From assembly GCA_016125265.1 (NCBI GenBank), contig WGMC01000018.1:62001-126000 (forward strand): DNA of 64,000 nt, read 5' to 3'. This DNA is from Planctomycetaceae bacterium (GTDB lineage: Bacteria; Planctomycetota; UBA1135; GCA-002686595). The notes beneath the pieces were generated by a model, which did no database searches, was not told the origin of the DNA, and saw only the letters and a program-made list of their open reading frames with translations. Shown piece after piece: positions 1 to 8,911 of this stretch (its first letter is position 1; the number at the start of each line of letters is the position of its first letter). The position numbers were made by a program, and so were the translations under genes.

Positions 1-203
1 GAATCGTCGCGCGACTTGGCCGGTAGGCCCATGGGGCGTGGTGTGCAAACGAGCAAAAGACGTGCTCGTTTGTGCACGTTGCAACGGGGACCGGACGCGG
101 CGCAAGTCCCAACAGCGCGCCGCGCGTCCCGCGGCCCGCCCTTGCGACTCGCGGCCCTGCGGCAAGGTCGAACGCGTCGAGCGATTCGGCGCGCGTTCGG
201 TAC

Positions 204-718
204 TCAACCCTCGATGTCGTGGGGAGCGGTGTCCGCTTCGAAGCCGAGCCGCGTGAGCACCCGCGTTTCCGCCGCCCGCATGCGCGCGCGGTCGTCGGGC
301 TCGTGGTCGTCGTGGCCACAAAGGTGCAAGGTGCCGTGCACCAGATACAGCGCCAGCTCCCGCGCGAAACGAACTCCGCGCTCCGACGCCACCGCCTGTG
401 CCCGGTCCACACTCACGTAGACCTCACCCACCGGCCCCACCGACTGTGCTTCCGTGCCCTCGTCGCCCTCGAGGTCGAAGCTCATGACATCCGTCGGTGT
501 GGGGTCACCGAGTTGCTGGCCGTGCAGCTCCGCCAGGGTCGCGTCGTCGACAAGGACGACCGAAAGCTCGACACCCGCTCGCCCACCCTCGTCCAGCGCC
601 GCCGCGACGATGTTGCGGATCTCCGTTTCGTCCGGGCCGCCGAGGGCCCCGACCCGCGCCGGGTCCACGTCGTAAGTGACGTCGATCGAGCCGGGATCCG
701 GGGCCCGGGGCGTTCGAC

Positions 719-722
<4 letters not shown>
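204..722 (-). CDS. ybeY: Endoribonuclease YbeY (rRNA maturation factor)
   Basis: Metal-dependent RNase family that acts in the cytoplasm in 16S rRNA 3'-end maturation and ribosome quality control. The protein is 172 residues, about the family length. Residues 129-133 read HGTLH and are followed by CGHDDH at 135-140. Compared with the common HGxLHLxGYDH signature the third metal-ligand His sits one residue later, after an extra Asp. The start is TTG at 722, which overlaps the TGA of phoH as TTGA, so ybeY is probably translated by coupling to phoH. PhoH-YbeY adjacency is a widespread arrangement and supports both calls. Nothing further downstream (bases 1-203) could be supported as a gene. Confidence 0.93.
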
Positions 723-1936
<1,214 letters not shown>

Positions 1937-2033
1937 CCTGAAAGCCGGCCGGGCCCGCGTCAATCCGCGAGCCGTGGAGCCCGTCGCGCCGCGAGCCGGC
2001 GCGACCGGCGGACCCGGGGACGCGCCCGGGCGC

Positions 2034-2906
2034 TCAGCTTCCCGCGCCGAGGACCAGCGGCCACAGCAGCAGCGCGGCGGGCACCGTCAGCAGCAGGCTG
2101 TCCGCCAGATCGAACAGGCCGCCCGACGGCCCGAACCAGGTGCCCGAGTCCTTGACGCCCGCCCGGCGCTTCACGAAGGACTCGAGCAGGTCCCCCGACT
2201 GCGCGGCCACGTTGATGAGGAGCCCTGCGACGAGTCCCTGCGCCCACGTGCCGGGCAGCAGACCGAAGTGCGCGGCCCCGGCTCCTGCCAGCACACCCGC
2301 CAGCGCGGACACCAAACAGCCCTCGGTGGTCTTACCCGGACTGATGCGCGGAAACGGGTGGTGACGCCCCATCAGGCTCCCGCCGTAGTAGCCGGCGATG
2401 TCGCCGATCTTGCTGAGGGCCAAGAGGGCCACCAAGCCCGCATGCCCGTAGCCGTCGCGCACCAGGGCGAGCCCGGGCAGGGGTGCGAGCAGCCACAGTC
2501 CGAGGGCTAGGGCGAGCAGCAGCCCGCTCCCCCGCGCGCCGCGCAGCGCGTGCACCGCGAACGCCGCCACCGCCGCCGCACCGGCCGCCGCCGCGTAGGT
2601 CCACGCAATCGACAGGTCGAGCCCCGCAAAACCCACCGCCGCCACCGCGGCGACCCCGGCCAGCAGCGCGGGCCCGAGCCGCAGCTCCCGGTAGCTGCCC
2701 ATGCGCGCGAACTCGATCGCCAGCAGGGTCGCGAGCCCGAGCCCGATCACCAACACGGGCCACGAGCTCGCCGTCAGCGACGTGAGCCACAGCACGAGCG
2801 CCAACCCCAGCGCCAGCGCTCCGCCCACGCGGGTGCGGCGCCAGAGACGCGCCGCGCGGCTGGGCGCGGCCAACTCCCCCACCGCGGATCCCGGACCGCC
2901 CGTCAC
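2034..2906 (-). CDS. cdsA: Phosphatidate cytidylyltransferase
   Basis: Integral membrane enzyme that makes CDP-diacylglycerol from phosphatidate and CTP, the branch point of phospholipid synthesis. It is 290 residues with about eight hydrophobic segments. Family motifs are GDIAGYYGG near residue 175, ISPGKTTEG soon after, and the C-terminal signature SFVKRRAGVKD. The end of that signature departs from consensus: the usual HGGxxDRxD reads SGGLFDLAD, so the His and the Arg are replaced while both Asp remain. GTG start at 2906. It lies 7 bases downstream of the uppS stop, so both are probably one transcript; uppS-cdsA is a common pairing. Confidence 0.9.
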   Translation of the reverse strand: MTGGPGSAVGELAAPSRAARLWRRTRVGGALALGLALVLWLTSLTASSWPVLVIGLGLATLLAIEFARMGSYRELRLGPALLAGVAAVAAVGFAGLDLSIAWTYAAAAGAAAVAAFAVHALRGARGSGLLLALALGLWLLAPLPGLALVRDGYGHAGLVALLALSKIGDIAGYYGGSLMGRHHPFPRISPGKTTEGCLVSALAGVLAGAGAAHFGLLPGTWAQGLVAGLLINVAAQSGDLLESFVKRRAGVKDSGTWFGPSGGLFDLADSLLLTVPAALLLWPLVLGAGS

Positions 2907-2913
2907 GGTGCGC

Positions 2914-3705
2914 TCAACCTTCCGCCGCCCGGCGTTCGGCGCGCACGGGCGCGGGGGCAGGGCAATCCTGGATCAGGCCGCCGAACTTGCGCACGCGCCG
3001 CGCGTAGTCGGCGAACGCCTCGAGCAACTGCGGCCGGCGGAACTCGGGCCAGCACGCGTGCGACACGAAGATCTCCGCGTAGGAGGCCTGCCACAGGAGG
3101 AAGTTGGAGAGGCGCAACTCGCCCGCCGTGCGGATCACCAGGTCGGGATCGGCGGCCATCGGCGCGTAGAGGTAGCGGCGCAGGGTCTCTTCGTTCACGT
3201 CCTCCGGAGCCAGCACACCGGCCCTCGCGTCCTCCGCGACGAGGCGCAGGGCATCGGCGATCTCCGTGCGGCTGCCGTAGGAAAGCGCGAGCCGCAATTG
3301 CATGCCGTCGTTGCCCGCCGTGCGCCGTTCGGTCTCGCGCAGCGCCGACATCGCGACCTCCGGCAGATCGTCGAGCCGACCGATGGCGGACAGCCGGATG
3401 CCGTTGGACATCAGGGTCGGGCGCTCCTCGATCAAGTAGCGCGCGAGCAGACGCATCAGGTACTGCACCTCGCGCCGCGGGCGCTTCCAGTTCTCGACGG
3501 AGAACGCGTAGAGAGTCAGGCTCTTCACACCCATCTCCGCGCACGCCGTCGTGATCTCGCGCACGGACTGGGCGCCTTCGCGATGCCCCCACACTCGCCG
3601 CCACCCCAGGCGCTCCGCCCAGCGGCCGTTGCCATCCATGATGATGGCGACGTGCTCGGGGAAGGGGCCCCCCAAGTCGGGGCGCTGGATGCGGGGTCGG
3701 GCCAT
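2914..3705 (-). CDS. uppS: Isoprenyl (undecaprenyl) diphosphate synthase
   Basis: cis-Prenyltransferase that elongates farnesyl diphosphate to the C55 carrier lipid used for peptidoglycan and other surface polymers. It is 263 residues. The substrate-binding motif HVAIIMDGNGRWA lies at residues 18-30, with the catalytic Asp in MDGNGRW, followed by GHREGAQ, LTLYAFSVENWKRP and, near the C-terminus, DLVIRTAGELRLSNFLLWQ, all diagnostic. ATG start at 3705. It is transcribed with cdsA. It sits in the same window as mreBCD/mrdA/rodA, consistent with a functional peptidoglycan pathway. Confidence 0.96.
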   Translation of the reverse strand: MARPRIQRPDLGGPFPEHVAIIMDGNGRWAERLGWRRVWGHREGAQSVREITTACAEMGVKSLTLYAFSVENWKRPRREVQYLMRLLARYLIEERPTLMSNGIRLSAIGRLDDLPEVAMSALRETERRTAGNDGMQLRLALSYGSRTEIADALRLVAEDARAGVLAPEDVNEETLRRYLYAPMAADPDLVIRTAGELRLSNFLLWQASYAEIFVSHACWPEFRRPQLLEAFADYARRVRKFGGLIQDCPAPAPVRAERRAAEG

Positions 3706-3774
3706 GGCGTTGCCGGCTCTCGGAAAGATGGGGGGCGTTGGGATGCGCGGGGGCGGAACGGAAGCTCGAGGAAA

Positions 3775-5058
3775 CTAAAGACCGCGGTGGATGACCTGGT
3801 CGCGGCGCGGGCCGATGGAGAGCATGCGGATCGGCACGCCGACGGCGTTTTCGACCCACTCGACGTAGTTGCGGGCGGCGGGCGGCAGGTCCTCGAACCG
3901 CCGCACGGCGGTCAGGTCCTCGGTCCATCCGGGCCTCTGCACGTATTCGACCTCGACCCCGTCCAGGCTCGACCAGTGGGCCGGGAAGGTCTCGAATCGG
4001 CTACCGCCGCGACGGTACGCGACCGCCACAGGCACGTCCCCGAGCCCCGAGAGCACGTCGAGGTTGGTCATGATCCAACCGTCGGAGCCGTTGAGCTCGA
4101 GCGCGTAGCGCAGGGCCACCACGTCGAGCCAACCGCAGCGGCGCGGGCGGCCCGTGGTGGCGCCGTACTCGTGGCCCGCCTCGCGCAGCTCGGAGCCGCG
4201 GGGCCCGTGTTCCTCGCTGGGGAAGGGGCCTTCCCCCACGCGCGTGCAGTAGGCCTTCGCGATGCCGATGGCGCGGCCGATGTGCTGCGGCGGGAATCCG
4301 GTGCCCGCGGGGATGCCGTCCACGCCGGTGTTGGAGGACGTCACGTAGGGATACGTGCCGTGGTCCAGGTCGAGCATCACCCCCTGGGCGGCCTCGAAGA
4401 GGATGTTCGCCCCCGCGCGGTGGGCGGCGCGCAGTTCCGCGCCGGTGTCGCCCACGAAGGGCTCGAGGCGTGCGCCGAGGCGCCCGTACACGTCGAGTTG
4501 CTCGCCCAGTTCGAGCGGCGCTTCCTTGTGCACCGCTTGGATGAAGCTGTTCTTCTCCGCGAGCGCGACACGCAGACCCGCCTCGAGGCGGTCCCGGTCG
4601 AGCAAGTCGCAGACCCGCAGGCCGACACGGGCCGCCTTGTCCGCGTAGGCCGGCCCGATGCCGCGGCCAGTGGTGCCGATGCGGCCCTCCCCGCGCCAAC
4701 GTTCGGCCAGTGCGTCGAGGCGCCGGTGGTGCTGGAAGATCACGTGAGCCCGCGCCGAGATGCGCAGGTTGTTCGGCCCCACCGCCACGCCGCGGGCCAC
4801 CAGACCGTCGATCTCCTCGAGCAGGAGAACCGGGTCCACGGCCACGCCGTTGGCGATCACGTTGACCTTTCCGGGGTGCAGGACGCCGGAGGGCACCAGG
4901 TGCAAGACGTACTTCTCTGACCCGACGACCACCGTGTGGCCAGCGTTGGAGCCCCCCTGGTAGCGCACGACGTGGGACACGTCGGCGGCCAAGTGGTCGA
5001 TGATCTTGCCCTTGCCCTCGTCACCCCATTGGGCACCGAAGACGCAGAGGGAAGGCAT
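3775..5058 (-). CDS. purA: Adenylosuccinate synthetase
   Basis: Converts IMP, GTP and aspartate to adenylosuccinate, the first committed step of AMP synthesis. It is 427 residues, the normal length. The N-terminal motif GAQWGDEGKGK contains the catalytic Asp and the phosphate-binding loop, and QGGSNAGHT near residue 34 carries the catalytic His. The middle has TTGRGIGPAYADKAAR and the C-terminal half GATTGRPRRCGWLD, both conserved. ATG start at 5058. It ends 69 bases upstream of the uppS start on the same strand and may be read through into it. Nothing odd was seen. Confidence 0.97.
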   Translation of the reverse strand: MPSLCVFGAQWGDEGKGKIIDHLAADVSHVVRYQGGSNAGHTVVVGSEKYVLHLVPSGVLHPGKVNVIANGVAVDPVLLLEEIDGLVARGVAVGPNNLRISARAHVIFQHHRRLDALAERWRGEGRIGTTGRGIGPAYADKAARVGLRVCDLLDRDRLEAGLRVALAEKNSFIQAVHKEAPLELGEQLDVYGRLGARLEPFVGDTGAELRAAHRAGANILFEAAQGVMLDLDHGTYPYVTSSNTGVDGIPAGTGFPPQHIGRAIGIAKAYCTRVGEGPFPSEEHGPRGSELREAGHEYGATTGRPRRCGWLDVVALRYALELNGSDGWIMTNLDVLSGLGDVPVAVAYRRGGSRFETFPAHWSSLDGVEVEYVQRPGWTEDLTAVRRFEDLPPAARNYVEWVENAVGVPIRMLSIGPRRDQVIHRGL

Positions 5059-5216
5059 GGCGTGTGGGGGCGCGCGGGGCGGAGGGGGCCGATGTGAGGG
5101 CCGCGGACCGGGGGGCTCCGCGGCGGGCGGGCCGATTGGCGCCGCCCTCGTGGGGTGGGATTGTCGGACCCTGCCCGGGGCCGCGCCAAGCGAATTGTCG
5201 AAGGCTCGGCCGCTAT

Positions 5217-5240
5217 GCCCCGCGCTGCGGCCCGCGGGGC
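5217..5240 (-). terminator. Hairpin after hyuB
   Basis: Inverted repeat GCCCCGCG (5217-5224) and CGCGGGGC (5233-5240) around an 8-base loop, 13 bases past the hyuB stop. It has no T tract, so it is a candidate terminator or mRNA end only by position and stem strength. Confidence 0.45.
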
Positions 5241-5253
5241 GACCCGGGTCTTG

Positions 5254-6855
5254 TCACCGCGCGCGCACGTCGCCGTGGCCCCCGCCGCCGGGGCTCTCGA
5301 TGCGAACCCGGTCACCCGCGTGGACCTCGACGGCGGCGCTGCCACCGAGGGGCTGCCCGAAAGGCGCCGGGCCCCGGGCCACACGCAGAGCGCCGGCGCG
5401 CCCCTCTCCGCCGCCCCCGCGACCGGCCGGGCCGCGGGCCTGGCGGGTGGCGAGCCAGCCGAGGCGGCCGGGGGCGAGGAACATCAGCTCCTTCGCGATG
5501 CCCTCGCCGCCGGCGCGCGCGCCGGCACCCCCGGAAAGCTCCCCGCCGCGCTCGCGCAGTCCCAGCGCCAGAACACGCACGGGGTACTCCCGCTCGAAGG
5601 CCTCGATCGGCGTGTTGCGCGTGTTCGTCATGTGCGTCTGCACACCGTGCGCCCCCGGCCCGTGGGGCCCCGCGCCCGCGCCGCCGCCGAGGGTCTCGTA
5701 GTAGGTCGCCGCGGAGCCGTCCGCGCGCGCCACGCCGAACCCGAGGTTGCTCATGGTGCCGGCGCTCTCGGCGGGCACCCGGCCCGGATCGGCAGCCGCA
5801 AACCCCGCGAGCAGAAGATCGACGAGGCGCTGGCTGGTCTCGACGTTGCCCGCGGCCACCGCCGCCGGGTACCGCGCGTCGAGCACACTGCCCGGCCGGG
5901 TGACGAGTTGCACCGGTGCGAGCAGCCCCTCGTTCGTCGGTACACGCGGCGACGTGAAGAGTCGCAGCACGTAGAGGAGCGCCGAAAGGGTCACGGCCCT
6001 CGGGCAGTTGAGCGGCGTGGGCAACTGGTCGTCGCTGCTCGAGAGGTCGACCTTCAGCTTGGGGCCCGCGAAGTGCAGGGTTGCGCGCAGCACGGCGGAG
6101 CCCGGCTCCAACTCCGCTTCGACGGTGTAGCTGCCCCGCGGCCAGTGCTCGAGCATGCGGCGCGCTTCGCGCGCGCTCCATTCGAGTTGGTCCGCGGCGC
6201 GCTCCGCCAGCACACGCGCCCCGTGTTCGCGGGCCAGCTCTTCGAGGCGGCGCACACCCAACCGTCCGGCCGCCCACTGGGCCAAGAGGTCGCCTTCGCG
6301 CTCGTCCGGTCCGCGCACGTTGGCGAGCAGCAACTGCGTCAACTCGGTCTGCACCACACCTGCGCGTACCCACTTCACCGGCGGGATGCGCAGGCCCTCG
6401 CCGTGCACATCGGCCGCCGGCCCCATCGAACCCGGGTGCGGCCCGCCCACGTCCGCGTGGTGTGCGCGGCTGGCGACGAAGAACTCGGGTTCGGCGGCGT
6501 TCCCGAGGAACACCGGATGCACCAGCGTCAAGTCCGGCAGGTGGGTACCACCGGCAAACGGGTCGTTGAGCAACACCGCGTCGCCGCGTTCGAGCCCCGT
6601 CGGTCCGAAGCGCTCCAGCACGGCGCGCACGGAGAGCGGCGCGGAACCCAGGTGCACGGGCAGGTGCGCGGCCTGGGCCACCAGTTGGCCGCGGCGGTCG
6701 AAGAGCGCGCACGAGTAGTCGCGGCGCTCCTTGACGTTGACCGAGAAGGCCGAGCGGCGCAGGGTGGCGCCCATCTCCTCGGCCACGGCGGCAAACAACT
6801 GCGCGAACGTCTCGGCGGCCAGGCCGTCGAAACGGCGCCGAGGCGCGCCCTTCAC
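5254..6855 (-). CDS. Hydantoinase B / oxoprolinase B-type subunit
   Basis: Member of the HyuB/5-oxoprolinase B family (ATP-dependent hydrolysis of hydantoin- or oxoproline-like lactams, normally with a HyuA subunit). It is 533 residues. The family hallmarks are FAAVAEEMGATLRRSAFSVN near the N-terminus, ERRDYSCALFD, and LNDPFAGGTHLPDLTLVHPVF around residues 90-115. No hyuA is present in the window. The GTG start at 6855 overlaps the stop of gspK as GTGA, an odd partner for a cytoplasmic amidohydrolase subunit, so it may simply have been captured at the end of the gsp transcript. The last 90 residues are Gly/Ala-rich. Substrate cannot be told from sequence. Confidence 0.85.
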   Translation of the reverse strand: MKGAPRRRFDGLAAETFAQLFAAVAEEMGATLRRSAFSVNVKERRDYSCALFDRRGQLVAQAAHLPVHLGSAPLSVRAVLERFGPTGLERGDAVLLNDPFAGGTHLPDLTLVHPVFLGNAAEPEFFVASRAHHADVGGPHPGSMGPAADVHGEGLRIPPVKWVRAGVVQTELTQLLLANVRGPDEREGDLLAQWAAGRLGVRRLEELAREHGARVLAERAADQLEWSAREARRMLEHWPRGSYTVEAELEPGSAVLRATLHFAGPKLKVDLSSSDDQLPTPLNCPRAVTLSALLYVLRLFTSPRVPTNEGLLAPVQLVTRPGSVLDARYPAAVAAGNVETSQRLVDLLLAGFAAADPGRVPAESAGTMSNLGFGVARADGSAATYYETLGGGAGAGPHGPGAHGVQTHMTNTRNTPIEAFEREYPVRVLALGLRERGGELSGGAGARAGGEGIAKELMFLAPGRLGWLATRQARGPAGRGGGGEGRAGALRVARGPAPFGQPLGGSAAVEVHAGDRVRIESPGGGGHGDVRAR

Positions 6856-8486
6856 CGGTCTTCCCCGGGGTAGTCCAGGATCTCGTACGGTTGGTAGTCG
6901 AGCACCTTCCAGCGCTGTATCGGCACGAGCTCCGCACCCTGTTCACCGGTCCGGCGCCACACCACACAACGCACGGTGCGCACCAGTTGGCCGGCGGATT
7001 CTTCGTAGCGCTCCTGGTCTTCGCGCGTGGCGAAGGCCGCGCCCGCGCGGGTCGTGTCCGTGTCGATGCGCGCGGTGATGTAGATCGTGAACACCTCGCT
7101 GGAGACCCCCACCAGGTTGAGGATGTCGTTCTTGACCTGGGGTTCCATGCGCGTCCACTCGTCCATCGACTCGAGCTCCTGCGCGTTCGAGAAGATCTTG
7201 CGCACGAGGATGGGCTCGCCGTACTCGTCGAGCACGGGCTCTGCGTCCGGGTCGTTTTCCTCCTCGTCCTCGAGGTTTCGGTGTTCGATCACCTGGTCCC
7301 AAAGGCGCGGGTGCACATCGCGGTCGTCCGTCAGCGACTTGAGCACCACCGGCGGCGCGGTGTTGAGGTTCACCTTCCACGCCTCGCCGGCGCTGCCGCC
7401 CGAGAGCAGCCCCGAATCGGCGCGCGGCGCTGCGTTTCCGGCTTGGCTACCGCCGGCTTGCAGGCCAGGAGGGGTGGATCCGCTACCGCCGCTGCCCGCC
7501 GCCCCGGGGGCATTGGCCGCGGCTCCTGCCCCGCTTCCCGACCCAGCGCCGCCCGCGCCGCCGCTGCCTCCCGCACCGCCTGCGCCCGACGGCCCCGCGT
7601 TCCGCGACGCGATGAGGTCCGCTTGGGTCTGCAGTGAGCTCCACACGGTCAGGTAGCGATCGAGGCCGTGCAGCACGATTTCGTCCTCGTTGCGGCGGTC
7701 CCGGAACCAGTCGGCTTCGAAGGGCACCGCCACGACCATCTCGGCGAGGGTCAGGGGCAGGCCCACATCGTCGGCCTCGGGATCGTCGCTGAGCAGCGGC
7801 GCACGCGGCAGCCGGGAGTCCGAGCGGCGTGTCAGGTGTTCGCGGATCGCCCGAGCGGCCGTTTCCGCATCGCCTCCGGACACGTCGTCGTCGGTGCCCT
7901 CGCGGAAGAGGTCGATCACACGCACCACACGCTGGTAGGCGAGTTCGGCCTGCTCTTCGTCCTCGGTGAGCATGCCGAGCACGTTGAGCTTGCGGCTCTC
8001 GTCCTCGATCAGGATGCGCAGCGACACACCGTTGATCTCCGTGCGCTGCGGCCGCGCCCAGTCGTCGCGGCGCGAGTCGATCGCACCGGCCGCGCCTCCC
8101 TCGGCCCCACCCGCGCCGCCCGCCATCGCACCGCCGAAGGGGCTTCCGGCTGCTCCCCCGGCGCCGCCGATCCCGCCGGCCCCACCCTCCGCGGCAGCGG
8201 CCTCCGCGTCGGCCTTCAGTTGTTCGAAGACCTCGAGCATGGCGGACTCGATCGCGAGGTCCATGGTCGAGAGACTGATGTCGTTGCGCGCCACGCGGGC
8301 GTCGGTCGTCGTGGCGATGTTGATCTGGAAGACCACCGCGACGAGCACCAGCAGCACGAGCAAGGAGAGCATCAGTGCGGCGCCGCCGCGGCGCTGGGCG
8401 CGGGGCCCCGTGGCTCCGCGGGGCCACAGAAGGCCCCCTGCCGCCGCCCCCGGGCGGCGGGCAGTCGTCGTCGCATCGTGCATCAT
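6852..8486 (-). CDS. gspK: Type II secretion minor pseudopilin GspK-like
   Basis: Minor pseudopilin that caps the type II secretion pseudopilus. The ATG chosen at 8486 (a second ATG follows at once) gives 544 residues; the frame stays open far upstream but without matching features. A prepilin-type leader ending RRGG is followed by a single hydrophobic stretch of about 20 residues and no Glu at position 5, as expected for GspK. The family-like domain with residues such as DESRKLNVLG follows. Two Gly/Ala-rich stretches (about residues 90-125 and 290-345) interrupt the fold. Downstream hyuB overlaps by 4 bases; upstream gspD is separated by a repeat-filled gap of about 425 bases. Confidence 0.8.
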   Translation of the reverse strand: MMHDATTTARRPGAAAGGLLWPRGATGPRAQRRGGAALMLSLLVLLVLVAVVFQINIATTTDARVARNDISLSTMDLAIESAMLEVFEQLKADAEAAAAEGGAGGIGGAGGAAGSPFGGAMAGGAGGAEGGAAGAIDSRRDDWARPQRTEINGVSLRILIEDESRKLNVLGMLTEDEEQAELAYQRVVRVIDLFREGTDDDVSGGDAETAARAIREHLTRRSDSRLPRAPLLSDDPEADDVGLPLTLAEMVVAVPFEADWFRDRRNEDEIVLHGLDRYLTVWSSLQTQADLIASRNAGPSGAGGAGGSGGAGGAGSGSGAGAAANAPGAAGSGGSGSTPPGLQAGGSQAGNAAPRADSGLLSGGSAGEAWKVNLNTAPPVVLKSLTDDRDVHPRLWDQVIEHRNLEDEEENDPDAEPVLDEYGEPILVRKIFSNAQELESMDEWTRMEPQVKNDILNLVGVSSEVFTIYITARIDTDTTRAGAAFATREDQERYEESAGQLVRTVRCVVWRRTGEQGAELVPIQRWKVLDYQPYEILDYPGEDR

Positions 8487-8911
8487 GGTGGGACGACAGT
8501 AACGCCCCCGGCTTCCCGCACCAACGCGGGCGGTCGTGGGCGGGTGCGCGGGCGTGGGAGAGCCGGTGCGCGGGCAAATGGCGCCCGTGGACGCAGCAGC
8601 GCCGGGTGCGCGGGCCTCCCGGCCCGCCCTGGAGCGGGGGGCCGTCAGGCCACTGCTGTCCCCTCGGGCGGTCTGTAGGGGCGCGGCCCTGTCCGCGCCC
8701 AAGGGGAATCGAACCTGAGGTGCACGCCCGCCGCTCCAAGGCGGGCCAGGAGGCCCGCGCACCCGGCTCTGCCGCGCCCTCAGCGAACCCGCGTGCCCGA
8801 CTCTTCCGCGTGCCCGGGAATCCCGCGTGCCCGGTGGACGTCGTGGGTGGGGGACGCCGCACCGGGCGGGGCGACGCGTCTTTCCCCTTGGGCGCGGACA
8901 GGGCCGCGCCC
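8487..8911. repeat. gspD-gspK gap: nested two-module intergenic repeat
   Basis: No gene is seen here. The gap holds four copies of two repeat modules. Module 1 (GGTGCGCGGGCCTCC-GGCCCGCC core) is at 8604-8640 forward and 8732-8765 reversed; module 2 (CCCCTTGGGCGCGG...CCGCGCCCCTAC) is at 8675-8706 reversed and 8884-8915 forward. The inner pair (8675-8765) is a complete unit in reverse, as if placed inside an outer unit. Module 2 folds as GGGCGCGG/CCGCGCCC with a 6-base loop. Its forward copy at 8884-8915 contains the gspD stop codon. The same unit recurs at 11541-11625 and 27915-28001. Confidence 0.75.

Noticed and set aside
1..203. Gene at the left edge
   Set aside because: Short plus-strand frames here read as Arg-rich noise and no minus-strand gene after ybeY could be recognised.
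2701..4920. Long open frame on the plus strand (over 700 codons) opposite cdsA, uppS and purA
   Set aside because: It lies antisense to three well-identified genes and reads as His/Arg/Gly-rich low complexity; a typical shadow in very GC-rich DNA.
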